From positions 18,590,860 to 18,654,859 of the forward strand of contig JASFXZ010000005.1 of the NCBI GenBank assembly GCA_032209605.1: DNA of 64,000 nucleotides, in the 5' to 3' direction. Under the pieces are notes generated by a model, which had not been told where the DNA came from, made no database searches, and saw only the letters and a program-made list of their open reading frames with translations. Position numbers and translations under genes: made by a program. Source of the stretch: Mactromeris polynyma (Eukaryota > Mollusca > Bivalvia > Venerida > Mactridae). Shown in pieces: positions 51,641 through 63,312 of this stretch; the stretch's first letter is position 1; every line of letters begins with the position of its first letter.

Positions 51641-51879
51641 CTGAAAAAGAGCAAACCATATCAAATCAAATGTAGAAGAAAGGAAAAGTATTTGAAATGA
51701 AACAAATAACTACAATGAACAAGAGTGCATACCATCGCAAAATACGCCTGTTATAAATTGTTTGTCACTAGAGTTTGAAATGAAGCAGTGTAAAAATGAC
51801 TCATCTCCTATGACTCCACCTTTAGTGACCTAGGTTTGAACCTGACTTGATCCATTTGCATAGAATCAACCTAATTATT

Positions 51880-52180
51880 CCAACAACTGCTTTCGAAATT
51901 TATGAAATGTATTTAATAACAATAAAAATTGCTCTCTGACCAAGTCTGGTGAAGATTGGACAAAGAATTCTAAAGTTATTGATCAGACAACACCAATTTT
52001 AGGTAATTTCTCCAATTAAAGGGCAATAACTCTGGAGTGACAAGTGCGAAATGGCTGCTAATCGAATTTGTCCAAGATATTATGGCAATACACATTCTGA
52101 AAATGTCTGGTGACCATTGGACAAAGAATTCTAAAGTTATTAATCGGTAAAGATACAAAATTTAATGTTCTTCGTGTAAC
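51880..52180. repeat. Interspersed repeat with an internal direct repeat
   Basis: GGACAAAGAATTCTAAAGTT occurs at about 51957 and about 52119, each preceded by GTCTGGTGA; GGCAATAACTCTGGAGTGAC lies between them. I recall the latter block as a dispersed element of bivalve genomes. Limits are approximate. Confidence 0.5.
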
Positions 52181-52221
52181 CATAATGGTCAGGAATTGTG
52201 CCATTTAACGTCCATGGTCAT

Positions 52222-52295
52222 CCATGTTTGAAACATGGTCATTTTATTGTCATAACAGGGGTCGAACATGACCACTGACCATGTTTGAAACATGG
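52222..52295. repeat. Paired near-palindromes CCATGTTTGAAACATGG
   Basis: The same 17-base near-palindrome stands at 52222-52238 and 52279-52295; both halves (CCATGTTT/AAACATGG) match around a single G. Further ACCATG and ACATGGTT blocks flank them. A dispersed foldback repeat is the likeliest explanation. Confidence 0.7.
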
Positions 52296-55035
52296 TAAAA
52301 CCATGCATTAAACATGGTTTGACAATGATCATCATTCAGCGGGGTTGTGCTGTTAACAGTGTAGCTAGAAGGTTAAAACATTGTATTTGATGCCATGGAT
52401 ATTGTCATCAAAGCCATTTATTACTTCTGAAATGAAACAAGCAAAAGCAGATGGTGACCAAGTCATGTACAGTAATTAATAAAACATAATATGCTCCAAG
52501 AATGGGCCTGGAGCACTCCAAACCGTGTCTATGTAAGACTATGTCAAACCAACATGGCTACGTATGGCAGAGCTAAGCGGAACTCTAATAACAAAAAAAA
52601 TTACCAGACATTCTCAGGAAGTTAGGAAATGACTAGGGTGACAGTAATACAATTGGCATTATCGCTTGCAGACTGGACATTACAGCTGATTTATACCTAA
52701 TTAAGTTACAGTACCTGTAGCAGACACACAGACATTTCCTGAATTATTTTCCCCGACATTTTGTCGCATACATTTAGTGATTAGAATAAACTACTGTTAT
52801 TCCAAGGGCTGCAAAAGAGATGATCGTGCTCCTGATGGAGTATAATATGGTCAAATTATGAGTGTTTATTTTAAACAATAGACTACATAGAATGCGAAGT
52901 CCCAGAATCTTGGCAAGATAAGCCAATATATTGGAAGTTTATTAAAATTCTTCACATACCAATACATTAACAATTGTCTGTTTTCATACAAAAGAACAAA
53001 AATAATGTAACACTCTGATGAAAATCACAGAACATTAACCATAGGTCCATGCCACACATGACTTCATTAAGAATTTCAAATACAATAATCAAGAATGAAT
53101 GCAGAGGCAATCCATTACAGTTCATAGCACCAAAGCAATCTCATGATTTTGTCAATCATTTTTGGGCATTGATATAAATATTCAGGTTTTCAAATAATGA
53201 AGTGAATGCTCTTTAGATGAATGCTGACTTGAATGAAACGTATAAATATTAACAACATTTTATTCTCATTTAACATCATTTACTGGGAGTTAAACAATAT
53301 GTAGCAGACATGAACAACTACGTATTGCACCAATGGTACCACTTAACAAGGCTACAGGCTGTGTTTCCCCCATTTGTTATCATTTAAAACATAAGTGCAA
53401 AATAATCCTTTCAAGGAGTAAAGAAAAATGTAGAGGACTAAAAGTACTGTTTCTGTCCGTTTGACCTTTGAAAGCAGGATTTTGATCCAGGACCTGGAGG
53501 AGACATAATTGAACTTAAGAATAACTAGAATAGCGATGCCTGAAGGGCTTTACCAGGGAAGTTTATACGTTCAATTCATGGGTTAATTGGCACGTCATGT
53601 TCTTCCATGCCATTTGTCAGCTGCTTGTGGAAGGACAAGTTAGTACTGGTTGATAATTAATTCCAGGACTAATTGTTAGATGAACTGACTGCCTTATATA
53701 ACTGAAAAGCTGTTGAAAAACAGCAGTAAACCAAATTAAAACAAAGATTAAAACAAAGGCTAAAGGGCTACACAGTAAAGTATGTTAATTGTTGACGAAC
53801 CATTAAGAAATAGGTAACCATTCAAGGAATGGGCCTGGGTCTAGCCAGCAACCCCTGTCCCTTTAAGTCAGTGACTTCATGCATATAAAATGTACAGTCC
53901 AGACAAGATCAGACTCTTGATTCCACTCTTGATTGACAAATCACAAGTCAGGCATTGCCACAGCCAAAAAGCAATGTATCCAATGTGACACTTTAAATGA
54001 ATTGGATATAAGAAACACAGCAGTCATGTGAACTATGATTGCTCCTTAGATTTATATAGCAACTATAAACGTGTCCATTGGCCACATACGCCCCTACTGA
54101 AGTGTCAGTCTGTCAAACAGTTTGAATTCAGCATATGTTTAACATTTGTACCAAAAGGAAACTGGGATGAAGATAAAATACGAAACATGGCAATTCCAAG
54201 AAACCAGGTTTTCATCATCCAAAATAGTAAACTAATAATATGAACATTTTATCATACAAAATCCATGTGTCATTAGAAAGTCTCTGTTTGCTGAAACACA
54301 GATCTATGCATAAAAGCTTTGGCAACACTAAGCCCATGAAACATGCAAAGCCAGGAAACAATAATGATGCAGTATGCATAAGCAAAGGGGAGATATTGAA
54401 CAGAAACAAATTTTCTAAATTTACTAACAGTAACCTTGATTTTTTGGTTGAAACACCCCCAAAAGCAATTCCATGTGACTTCTTCACATGTTCTTACTTT
54501 ACACAAAGTTTGATGCAAACACAATACATGAAACTCAAGTTAATCACCGGAAAACCGATTTTCTATTTTTAGAAATGGTGACCTGGACATTGGACATAAC
54601 GGCCCAAAAGCTACATATCTTGAACTAAGACAAGTGTAAGGAATTGTGACCCTAATGTACATGTCTTTTAAGTATTCAATTGCAATATAAACAATGAAGT
54701 GGTGTGAGAAGCACATGTAGGTTGAAATGCAGGTGTATCAACGACCCATAAGGATTTAATCCAAACCCAAATTTCTTGTGTGAAACATTGTAAGTTAACC
54801 ATTTTGTTTGTCCAATATTAATCATGATATGCATACCATGAGTTTCATCTTCCAAGTCAAGACTTTTTGACAAAATAAAGGGCCATTGCTCCAGTCTAAC
54901 TGATTTAAACCAAAGTCCATGAAATTGTGAATTGACCCAGCCACGGCATTCAGAAGCAGCCAAGACTTAATGCTGTATTATCCAATTGGGCATAGGAAGT
55001 ACTGTAGGCAGATATAGGGATATAGTTTCACTCAC

Positions 55036-55162
55036 TCTGTGTGGAGCTGTAGACTGGTATGTTGGGTCACGTCGTGGCTGCAAAGCATCATTAAGGGCAG
55101 TGCTTGATGAGGTCTGAGGCTGAACATGCTCTGTGACAACACGGCGGTCGGGTCTTTCAAAT
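55036..55162 (-). CDS. SYT7: Synaptotagmin-7-like, upstream linker exon
   Basis: The 127-nt exon enters in phase 2 (one base, then 42 codons) and leaves in phase 0, matching the start of the next exon exactly. It encodes a Ser/Thr/Arg-rich hydrophilic segment beginning FERPDRRVVTEHVQPQ and ending RDPTYQSTAPHR. There is no domain; this is the linker between membrane anchor and C2A, the part of Syt7 that is alternatively spliced in vertebrates. Splice signals are a T-rich tract with TAG at 55165-55163 and donor GTGAGTG from 55035. Support is frame continuity and splice sites rather than strong sequence similarity. The transmembrane exon that should precede it was not found up to 64000. Confidence 0.8.
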
Positions 55163-56276
55163 CTACAAAAAGAGAGAAAAATAAATAAAACAAGTGGTTC
55201 CGCACAATTTATAGCTGCAAATATACGTCATGAAATTATAGAATATGAAAATTTAATTTCGATTGCATACAATAGTATACTTATATGTGTCTAAAATGTA
55301 AAACAAACAATATATATATATTTGTATAACAATGTTTCCATGGTTATAAACATCAACAATACATTATGTGACAACATAAAAGCATATTTATATATCCCAC
55401 ACAAAAGTCTTCCACACATTAGGCAGCACAGTTCATAAATAGTATGACCATGTATTTGTAGATCTAGTACAGGAATAGTGATACATAATAACATAATATA
55501 TCTGCAAGAAAGAAAAGACAGCATCAATAGAAATATGATAATTGCTATATTGTTATATTTTCCCTGTCTTGCATTGTCATAGAAATTATAAGTAAAAACT
55601 CCCTAAATTAGATAAAAGAATGTGTTTATTTGGTACCAATGATATGAAAGTTACAGAGCAGTCTAAGATACTACTATTTACAAAGCATACAAATTGACAG
55701 GCCCTTAATCAAAGTTCCACTGATTTATCACTAATCAAATGAAAACCACTTTGTCAATGGGACAAATTAAACAATGCCACTTAAAATGCAAGGACTATTA
55801 AAGTAATATCATGCTCATTTTTTGTTCATTTTTTACTTAAAAAACATGAAAAATATATTTCCTATAGATAAAACATAAATAAACATGCATTAACAAAGAA
55901 TGAACTCTTAGTTTTTTAACAATCAGGCTATTTTACATGTTTTGTCTGTTAGTAATATGGTGCAGAAATATATTTTCAGTCGGTCATACATTGCAATGGT
56001 TCTTTTTAGAGATGTTTAGCCAATGTAACAACAATACTGGATGAAACCATGATTCAAACAGTTAATGTTCAGATGAGCCAGATACATCTTTAATTCCCTG
56101 AAAAGTGATAATATCTCTGGATTTAGGTTGGCAAGGCTCCATCTTCATATTTTTAAGTAAAGCTAAATTTCACAGACTGTGCATAAAAATGCAATAATAA
56201 CAAGATGATTAGCAGTTAAATTTCCTGACCTAGATTAGAAATGAGGACACAGTCTATGACTATAATATGTAACGCC

Positions 56277-56485
56277 CAAGCACGGTGGTCAATGGGTAGA
56301 GCACCTTACTCCTGCTCCAAAGGTCGTGAGTTTGAGCCCTGCATTGAGCAAGGTTTGATCACGAACTTCACAAATCCCTAAATTTGGCACGAAGACTGGT
56401 TGGTAGCCAGGAAGCAGTCATTGAGAGTGATTAGTATAAGTTCTAAGAACTTGTTTCACAATCAATGTAAAATAAATAAGTTTAA
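56277..56485 (+). mobile_element. tRNA-derived SINE (family S1), plus-strand copy
   Basis: CACGGTGGTCAATGGGTAGA-GCAC (A-box region), GGTCGTGAGTTTGAGCCC (B-box region), then the family body with GGTTTGATCACGAACTTCAC, GGAAGCAGTCATTGAGAGTG and AAGTTCTAAGAACTTGTTTC, ending in an AAATAAATAAG tail. It matches the minus-strand copy at 9220-9425 along its length. Confidence 0.85.
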
Positions 56486-56688
56486 ATGAAAAAGCCCAAT
56501 AGGCATAAAGCAAAAGACATGATGTGGAAAATAATTTAAACATCATCATTCTGAATTTAACACAAGCATGGCTTGTTAAGACGTAAACAATTGAATCTTA
56601 ATATCATGAGAGTATAAACTATTGCATCTATGTTGTTCGTATTCGATATGGTATTCACTTATTCTAATTAGAGACACAAGTCTCTGAA

Positions 56689-56907
56689 ATGCTGACACCA
56701 GAAATTCTCCAAGAGCTTATGCAAACCGCAGAAGAAATAAAAAAAATGCTCAACATTAACTCTCTTTGCAGACAAATTTCTCTTACTACGCGTGACAATT
56801 CCTTACGCTCGTTAATCATCAAGTTACGAGAAAAGCGAGCAAAGTGGAGAAATAACTGGGAATTATTATCTCAGAAGATTCATAAAACAAATCAAGTACA
56901 CCCTTGA
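56689..56907 (+). other. Unassigned 72-codon ORF
   Basis: The translation is strongly amphipathic and Lys/Arg-rich (EILQELMQTAEEIKKMLNI, REKRAKWRNNWELL) and looks more protein-like than neighbouring ORFs, but I recognise no domain, splice context or second copy. It lies on the strand opposite to Syt7 within the upstream intron. It may be chance or a remnant of a retroelement. Confidence 0.2.
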
Positions 56908-57582
56908 AGCTTAATGCATGGAGTACTCAAATTTTGATCCAAGATTCAAGGGATTTCTCCATAGGGTTGATCTTACTATTTGAATCAAGGAAATATTGAA
57001 AAACTGTCAGTGATTGTGTGTCTTGATTATTATGTATAATCCTATCGCTCACATAATGACTGGTCCCATGGGTAAAGTATAATTCTAATATTGTTTCACA
57101 CTTGACAGAGACACTGGACAAATATTGGAGTATTATACCAATCCACAATTTCTGAGAACAGTGAAAAAATGTCCATCATTGACAGGTTACAAGATGAGAG
57201 TGAATTAAATGAAAGAATGTGGCTGAAGATGTAGACTTAGTACAGTCAAAATGTTTAAGGCCATTGCCAAAAGGCACTGACTGCAGAATTGTAAAATTAA
57301 TTGCCAATGCATTACACAACAGTCTGGTTTATATGTCTATGTCATGCATTGTGCATCATATAGTGATTGGTCACAAAATTGATAAAAAAAAAAATCAACA
57401 AAATATGTCACTTGGAATTTTTCTTCCTGACAGAAAACAAATGTTTCTACAATATATCTGGAGGATCACACCAATGTAACATACAGATACAAGAAACATA
57501 GAAGCCACACAAAATCGCACTCAAAGCAATACTCTATGAAGCCATGTGTAAAGCACTGCATAACGTAGCCCACATAGTCCGA

Positions 57583-57653
57583 GGGCTTATAACGCAACAC
57601 TGTCGTAACTCCTATGTATTTATGTAGGAGTTACAACATTGTTGCGTTGAGCC
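57583..57653. repeat. Strong hairpin, 24-bp stem
   Basis: AACGCAACACTGTCGTAACT-CCTA (57591-57614) pairs with 57625-57648 with only two mismatches around a 10-nt loop TGTATTTATG. GGCT/AGCC extends the stem with a small bulge. It has the size of a microRNA precursor, but it could also be a solo inverted repeat. Confidence 0.75.
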
Positions 57654-58799
57654 ATCGAGAATTTAATTTATTATTACGTATTTCGATTTTAAGAGTTTTC
57701 ATTTGTCAGAGTAATCTATCTGTTTTTGTCTACATCAAACAACAGAAAATCTAGTAACCGCAAACATTGTTTTGACAAAAAAGAAGACAATAACAGCCAT
57801 ATAGCATCCAACCAATTTACAGACAATGATAAAGTGGAATGCGGTTTCATATAGCAACTATATAATATTGTTTTGGTTGAAATCAAACAGTAGGAAATTA
57901 CATTACAATGAATATTATATCCCCTTCTGACATACCATTACAGAATAAAGTAGTCCCAGCTGTTCACTAAATACAGAAATTCAGATTTAATTTTATTTAT
58001 AGATACATAATATCTCTCTGTGTTTTTGAAAATCCAAGGGCACATTTGGTAGCCAATCAAACTTTCAGAAATATTCAGTTTACTAAGTGGTATCCAAGGT
58101 AACACATATGTAAATTTTAACCCAACAAGTGAAATCATGCAATAGATCATTTACTGGTTTTGTTTGCTTTTGTAAGGCTACAAACATTGTTTTGTACTGA
58201 ATATTGAGTTATACTGTATTTGGACAACAGCTTATACTCATCTAGGATGACTGGAAATTCATACCTATTTCAAAAAATCCAATATGTAATTAATTTTTTT
58301 TGTTCCTATTTATATAGAAATATATAGGATGGTACAAATGCAAATCTTTCACTAGCAGGGTGGGTCACTAATTCTTGAAGTAGAAGGGAAATTGGCAAAA
58401 GTAGGCGGGGGGGGACTGGGGGTACTACCTTTTATTATGAGCATTCATACAAGAAACTAATAATAATAGTAGCCACTGGTGATGATGCTGAAGTTACTAG
58501 GTAATTTTACCGTTACATGTATCGATACCCCTGAATATAGGAAAAGATAAGCCAGGTTATAAGTAAACTCCACAATTAAGTTACAAACTCAGCCTGAAAG
58601 AATCACAGGCCGCACTTTATGGCAGAAAAGTTCAATCTTAAGCACTTACACATATTAATAATTTTAAATAGAAAAACATTAATGTAGAGTTGAACAAAAA
58701 AATTGACAAAAATGAGTTCATCAAAATCTGCTGGAGGATTGCTTATGATTATATTGGCACTAATGAGTTCTACAGTAAACAGCTCGATGCCGTGTCCTG

Positions 58800-59195
58800 A
58801 AGACAAGTCAGGCCCAAGAGGGGCCTGACGCTCTACTGGCTATATTCAATCAGTGCATATGGATGTCAGAAATCTTAAGGAATGTTCATGCAAGGAATTG
58901 CTACAGAGTAAATTTGACACAAATCAGTTCATTGCTTCATGAGAAGTCATTTAAAGATTTTTCTATTTTAGCTCTCTGGTGGCCATATTTTGAAATCAAC
59001 CAGTTTGAACAATTTTGAGAAAGGGTCAGGCCAGGATGCTACCAGACAAGATTCATCAAATTTGGCCTTGCAGTTGCAGAGGAGATGTTGTTTGAATGAA
59101 AGTTAACAGGCTGACACGCGCACGCATGCACACATGACAGACAATTAGCCATGACATAAGCTCTCTGGCCTTTAGGCAGTAGAGCTAATAAAAAC
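58800..59195 (+). repeat. GCTC-type interspersed element, second family (~0.39 kb)
   Basis: A perfect 9-bp hairpin GTCAGGCCC/GGGCCTGAC (58807-58829) is followed by GCTCTACTGGC; the far end has GGCAGTAGAGC (59175-59185) then TAATAAAAA. The body includes ATCAAATTTGGCC and a CACGCGCACGCATGCACACA tract. The layout matches the GCTCACC elements, with different end sequences that still pair with each other. Confidence 0.6.
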
Positions 59196-60506
59196 CACTA
59201 CATGATTGTTATATGTGAGGATTTTTAAAAAAAACTCCAGTTTGGTAAGACTGGCTAGACAAATTAAAGCAAAATAACAAAAAGGGTGTAATCATGTTGA
59301 AAAAACTTTTCCTTACTAAAGAGGATGAAGTTGCTGATATGTAATTCAATACGACAAAATAAAATGGAAAGTATTGATATATCTTATCATGCACAAGACA
59401 GTAATTGTCTATACCATTGATCAGAAAAATTGAACAAAATTCCGAAGTCTATACCAGTACTGCTGTTAGTAACCCTCGTGTCTTATTCTGAACCGTTGCG
59501 ATAGAGATGAAACACGTAATGATGCACATGAAAAGCTTCGAAAGCCTGATTATATATGTTCACTGAAATATAATCTTTGTTTCTATTTTAACACGATTGA
59601 CAACATTTCCGTTAGGATATTTACACAATGACAGACACTATTGACTTACGTAACTCATATTTCAAGTATCATTGCACACAGTAGTACACTGCGTTAATAG
59701 TTTCACGCCAATCTGCCATTGAATTGCAATACATTATGCACTACAAACACGACCAATCGGAAATTACCCCATGATAAAAATATGCATTACAAAAATGGAA
59801 GTCTTACATTCAATCATTGTAACATTTTAATGGATAAGCCAACACTATTGTAGATCGATGGAAAGCCATTAAAAGACAGGATAAAATCTCCGTTAATCAG
59901 CATTACCAATGTCCAATGCAATTAACGCACTCGTCGTAATGTCAATTATGAAGGACAAAACAATGAAAAGTTTGTTGCATAGTAAATAGCTATTGCAGTT
60001 CAACCTTATGAGTGAAATACTATCTTCACAGATCTTTTGTAATATTGGAATTTTTCATCGAAACATGCACCTTTTATTTTCCTCTTCAAATGAAATGAGT
60101 TTACCAGCAGAACTGACTGGTCAATGTGTGCAAAAAGAAGCCGGGTGCAAACTAGAGATGTCAACGAATATTAGAACATTGACTATTTGCTTGTATGTGC
60201 GAAAATTAGAATACTGATTCGGCATATGAATATTTGATAAAGAAAATATTTTCAATATAAAAGCTTAAAATTTCAAGGATTGTCATCATTGAATTGAATG
60301 ACAGTCATGTTACATGTGAAAATGGTATTGATAATGTCATATCGTATATTTTGGGGGCAAAAGAGGTAAAACTACTCATGGAGTCATGACCCTAATAGGC
60401 CCTGTAATTATTCAAGTACTCACCGAGATTTTTACAACTTGGTGATCAGTTTAAAAATACGAAGATAGCAAGCATAAAGTTAAACTATGAATTAAAATTT
60501 CAAATA

Positions 60507-60538
60507 TACTAGCGGAAAAAAGAAACTGTGCATGTGTA
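60507..60538. repeat. Tc1 left terminal inverted repeat, 32 bp
   Basis: Begins TACTAGCGGAAAAAAGAAAC and is the exact complement of 61961-61992. Confidence 0.97.
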
Positions 60539-60783
60539 AAATGTTCATATATCCTTCAATTTTATAAATTAAAGCTTGAAACTTTACACAGGTAAGTTGT
60601 GTATCCCTCTCGGTCATTTACACTGGCCAGTGCATGAGTTGCACGGGTAGTTTGCCTGTCAGGCTAACGTCTTCTTTTTCACGTTTTTGCAGTCAATTGC
60701 AAACACGTTTGTCGCCTAAACATAGTGTTGTTACATGTAAGACACAAAACCAGGATAATTTTGAAAAACGTCGTTGATACGCC

Positions 60784-61794
60784 ATGCCAAGGTTGAATGA
60801 AACTGACAGATGCCGCGCCGTAGGCATGATTGAAGCTGGTGTACGTCATACTGACGTTGCCAGACAATTTGGCGTTCACCGAAATACTGTAGACCCTTTG
60901 GAAACGGTACCAACAGTTTGGGGCAACCAGAGACCGGCCTCGATCAGGACGTCCACGCGTAACGTCTATTCGCCAGGATACGTACATCCGGGTGGTTCAT
61001 CTCCGTGACCGACTCAGAACTGCTTCTTTGACGGCTAGAAGTATTCCTGGCCTTAGAAGAATCAGTCCCCGAACGGTACGTAATCGATTGCGTGAACGAG
61101 GCATACGTCCACGACGTCCTGCCATACGTCCTGTTCTGCAGCAACGTCATCGTGTAGCACGTTTTGCCTGGTGTAGAAGACACATACACTTCACGCAACA
61201 GGACTGGGCACGTATTCTTTTCACGGATGAGTCCAGGTTCCATCTCGACAGCAGCGACGGCCGTTCTAGAGTGTACCGTCGTGTTGGTGAACGTTTCCAT
61301 GACAGTTGTGTGATTGAACGACGTCCATTCGGCGGAGGTAGTGTCATGGTGTGGGGTGGGGTGGCATCTCATCCCGTGGTAGAACAGCACTTGTGGTTGT
61401 AGACGGCACACTTACAGGCATCAGATATCGTGACGAAATCATACGGCCTCACGTCCTTCCATTTGTGCAGCAACGTAACGCCACGCTGCAACAGGATAAC
61501 GCTTGCCCGCACGTCGCGCGGGTCGTCACCGACTTTTTGACCCAGAACAATGTGAATGTGCTGCCCTGGCCTGCAATATCACCGGATTTGTCGCCTATAG
61601 AACACGTGTGGGATGAGATGCATCGACGGTTACGTGGCCTCCAAAATCAGCCGTTGACGTTACCTGACCTATCACGTGCGCTTGTCAGAATCTGGAATGG
61701 TATTCCCCAGGCATTTTTCAGAACACTTGTCACATCAATGCGGCGTCGTTGTCAAGCATGCATCGATTCCATTGGTGGACATACACGGTATTGA
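60784..61794 (+). pseudogene. Tc1 transposase, frameshifted twice
   Basis: Tc1 transposases bind the element ends and cut and insert DNA at TA. The N-terminal helix-turn-helix region is in frame 1 from ATG 60784 (MPRLNETDRCRAVGMIEAG, ARQFGVHRNTV). One extra base near the CCC run at 60894-60896 moves the homology to frame 2 (QQFGATRDRPRSGRPRV, then VHLRDRLRTAS). The first catalytic Asp is in FTDESRF (61226). At 61353-61362 a tandem GGGGT duplication (+5) moves it back to frame 1, with the second Asp in QQDNACPH (61495) and the Glu in SPIEHVWDEM (61600). It ends TGA 61792-61794. No other stop codons were seen, so decay is recent. Confidence 0.95.
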
Positions 61795-61960
61795 TGAGCT
61801 GAACTTTGTTTAGAGAACGTCTCTGAAAACTGATCTCTATCTAAGACGCAGCTGATTCAATAACCATATCAATTGAGCTGGTGTTAAATAAAGGTAAGAT
61901 AAAACCCTGTTGAAATTTTTATTGCGATTCCTTACATACCTCCTAAGTTATAGCATATTA

Positions 61961-61992
61961 TACACATGCACAGTTTCTTTTTTCCGCTAGTA
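61961..61992. repeat. Tc1 right terminal inverted repeat, 32 bp
   Basis: Ends TTTCTTTTTTCCGCTAGTA and is followed by the TA target duplication; exact complement of the left repeat. Confidence 0.97.
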
Positions 61993-63227
61993 TATTATTA
62001 TAACAGCACTGAAATCTAAGCTATCATCGCATTTACATCAACAGAAGTTGGCTGGAGTTGCTTTTACAAATAAGTTGTAGACTAGATAGAATTATTATTA
62101 AAACACTGTCTGTATTAATTTTCTAGTAAAGGAATTTGTGAAATATGTTAAAAACGTTTCATTTATATAGTTTAAGCCTCATTCTAAATACAAATAACAA
62201 GTTCGTTTGAACTAGATAATTAAATAGTCTGCCCAAGGCTTGAAAAGAATTAAAATAATTGACAAATAAACAATGATTATGCCATCAAACATATTTGCAG
62301 TCATATGAAACCATGAGGTATTGGGAAATAGAAGTGATATTGTACATATTCCACACATGGGAATAAGCAAGAGTCGATGATGAAATTCTGATTGAATTTT
62401 TTATCATCTCAGCAGCATGCATACATAATCTGTGATTGGATTTTTATACATTTCAGAAATACAATCAAGTCCCTGCATTAACTGACTACGTTAGCAGCGT
62501 ATCAGACTAATCAAGAATCGACGAACACGTACCGTATCTCACTGGAACAGAAACATAGAAACAATTCTATTTATCATTATATTACAAAGCAAGAAGTTCA
62601 TCTGTGGTATTAGCACTTTAAGGTTATTTAAGTAAATAAACAATGATACAGGAATGTAATTAAGATTGAGGTCGGTATCTGAGATCCGTGTACCAAACTT
62701 ATCAGCACGTGTCCACAACTTATCAGCACGAGACAATGAATATCAACAATCCTATTTTTGTTAATCAATCACCATATTTTGTACTTTTACCAGAAATTGT
62801 TGAATTAACTTTGACATCTTATTAGATCTACTTTATCTGTTCTATTTTTATCTTAGATATACTTGATGGGCATTCCATCTGAATATTGTCTAGAAAATGA
62901 CAATTTCTTACACAAAATCTAAAATTGAATAGTAAAAATTGCTTACTTTATTGACAACACACAAAACTTAGCCAAGTTTTCGGTAAGTTACGTTTAACGT
63001 GAATCAGTCTTAAAAGAGAGAGAATAAGTAGCTACAGGGAACGCCACATACATAAGACAGTGCCTCCCCTCACAGACTTTGATACGTCTTTGATACTGAA
63101 CAAGCCTCGGATTAAGCCTCAAATAAATATTTGTGAATAAGGACTCTGCCCTACAAAGACTTGTACAGACATGGTGTGGTCACATGATGGTTCATGAAAT
63201 AAAGTCATGTTTTGAGGAAGACGAAAA

Positions 63228-63312
63228 GTCGGTGAATGGCGCTACCGGGATTCTAACCAGGGTCTTAGGATTGCTGGTCTGTTATGCTAACCATTACACC
63301 ACAGCAACCTAA
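63228..63312 (-). mobile_element. tRNA-like head of a third SINE, or tRNA pseudogene
   Basis: On the minus strand: GTTGCTGTGGTGTAATGGTT-AGCAT (A-box region) and CCTGGTTAGAATCCCGG (B-box/T-arm with one stem mismatch). The acceptor stem does not pair, so it is not a working tRNA gene. The head differs from S1 and S2. No clear body was delimited. Confidence 0.55.

Larger units (their letters stand above)
51641..55035 (-). other. SYT7: Syt7 intron upstream of the C2A exon (3.4 kb)
   Basis: Phase-0 intron between the two linker exons. It holds a repeat at about 51880-52180 and near-palindromes at 52222-52295. The stretch 52350-55030 shows no supportable feature; ORFs reach 110 codons (54240-54572 plus) without motifs. 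Confidence 0.85.
60507..61992 (+). mobile_element. Tc1-type DNA transposon, full length, 1,486 bp
   Basis: Two 32-bp terminal inverted repeats match perfectly and are flanked by TA at 60505-60506 and 61993-61994, the target-site duplication of Tc1/mariner elements. A single transposase region lies inside on the plus strand. The catalytic residues have a 34-residue gap between the second Asp and the Glu (DD34E), which is the Tc1 class. Higher GC content than the surroundings also marks it as an insertion. The transposase has two frameshifts, so the copy is not autonomous. Confidence 0.97.

Noticed and set aside
60944..61411. A 155-codon minus-strand ORF
   Set aside because: It is the antisense shadow of the Tc1 transposase, which has clear catalytic motifs on the plus strand.
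63228..63312. Functional tRNA gene
   Set aside because: A- and B-box regions exist, but the acceptor stem does not pair and the T-stem has a mismatch.
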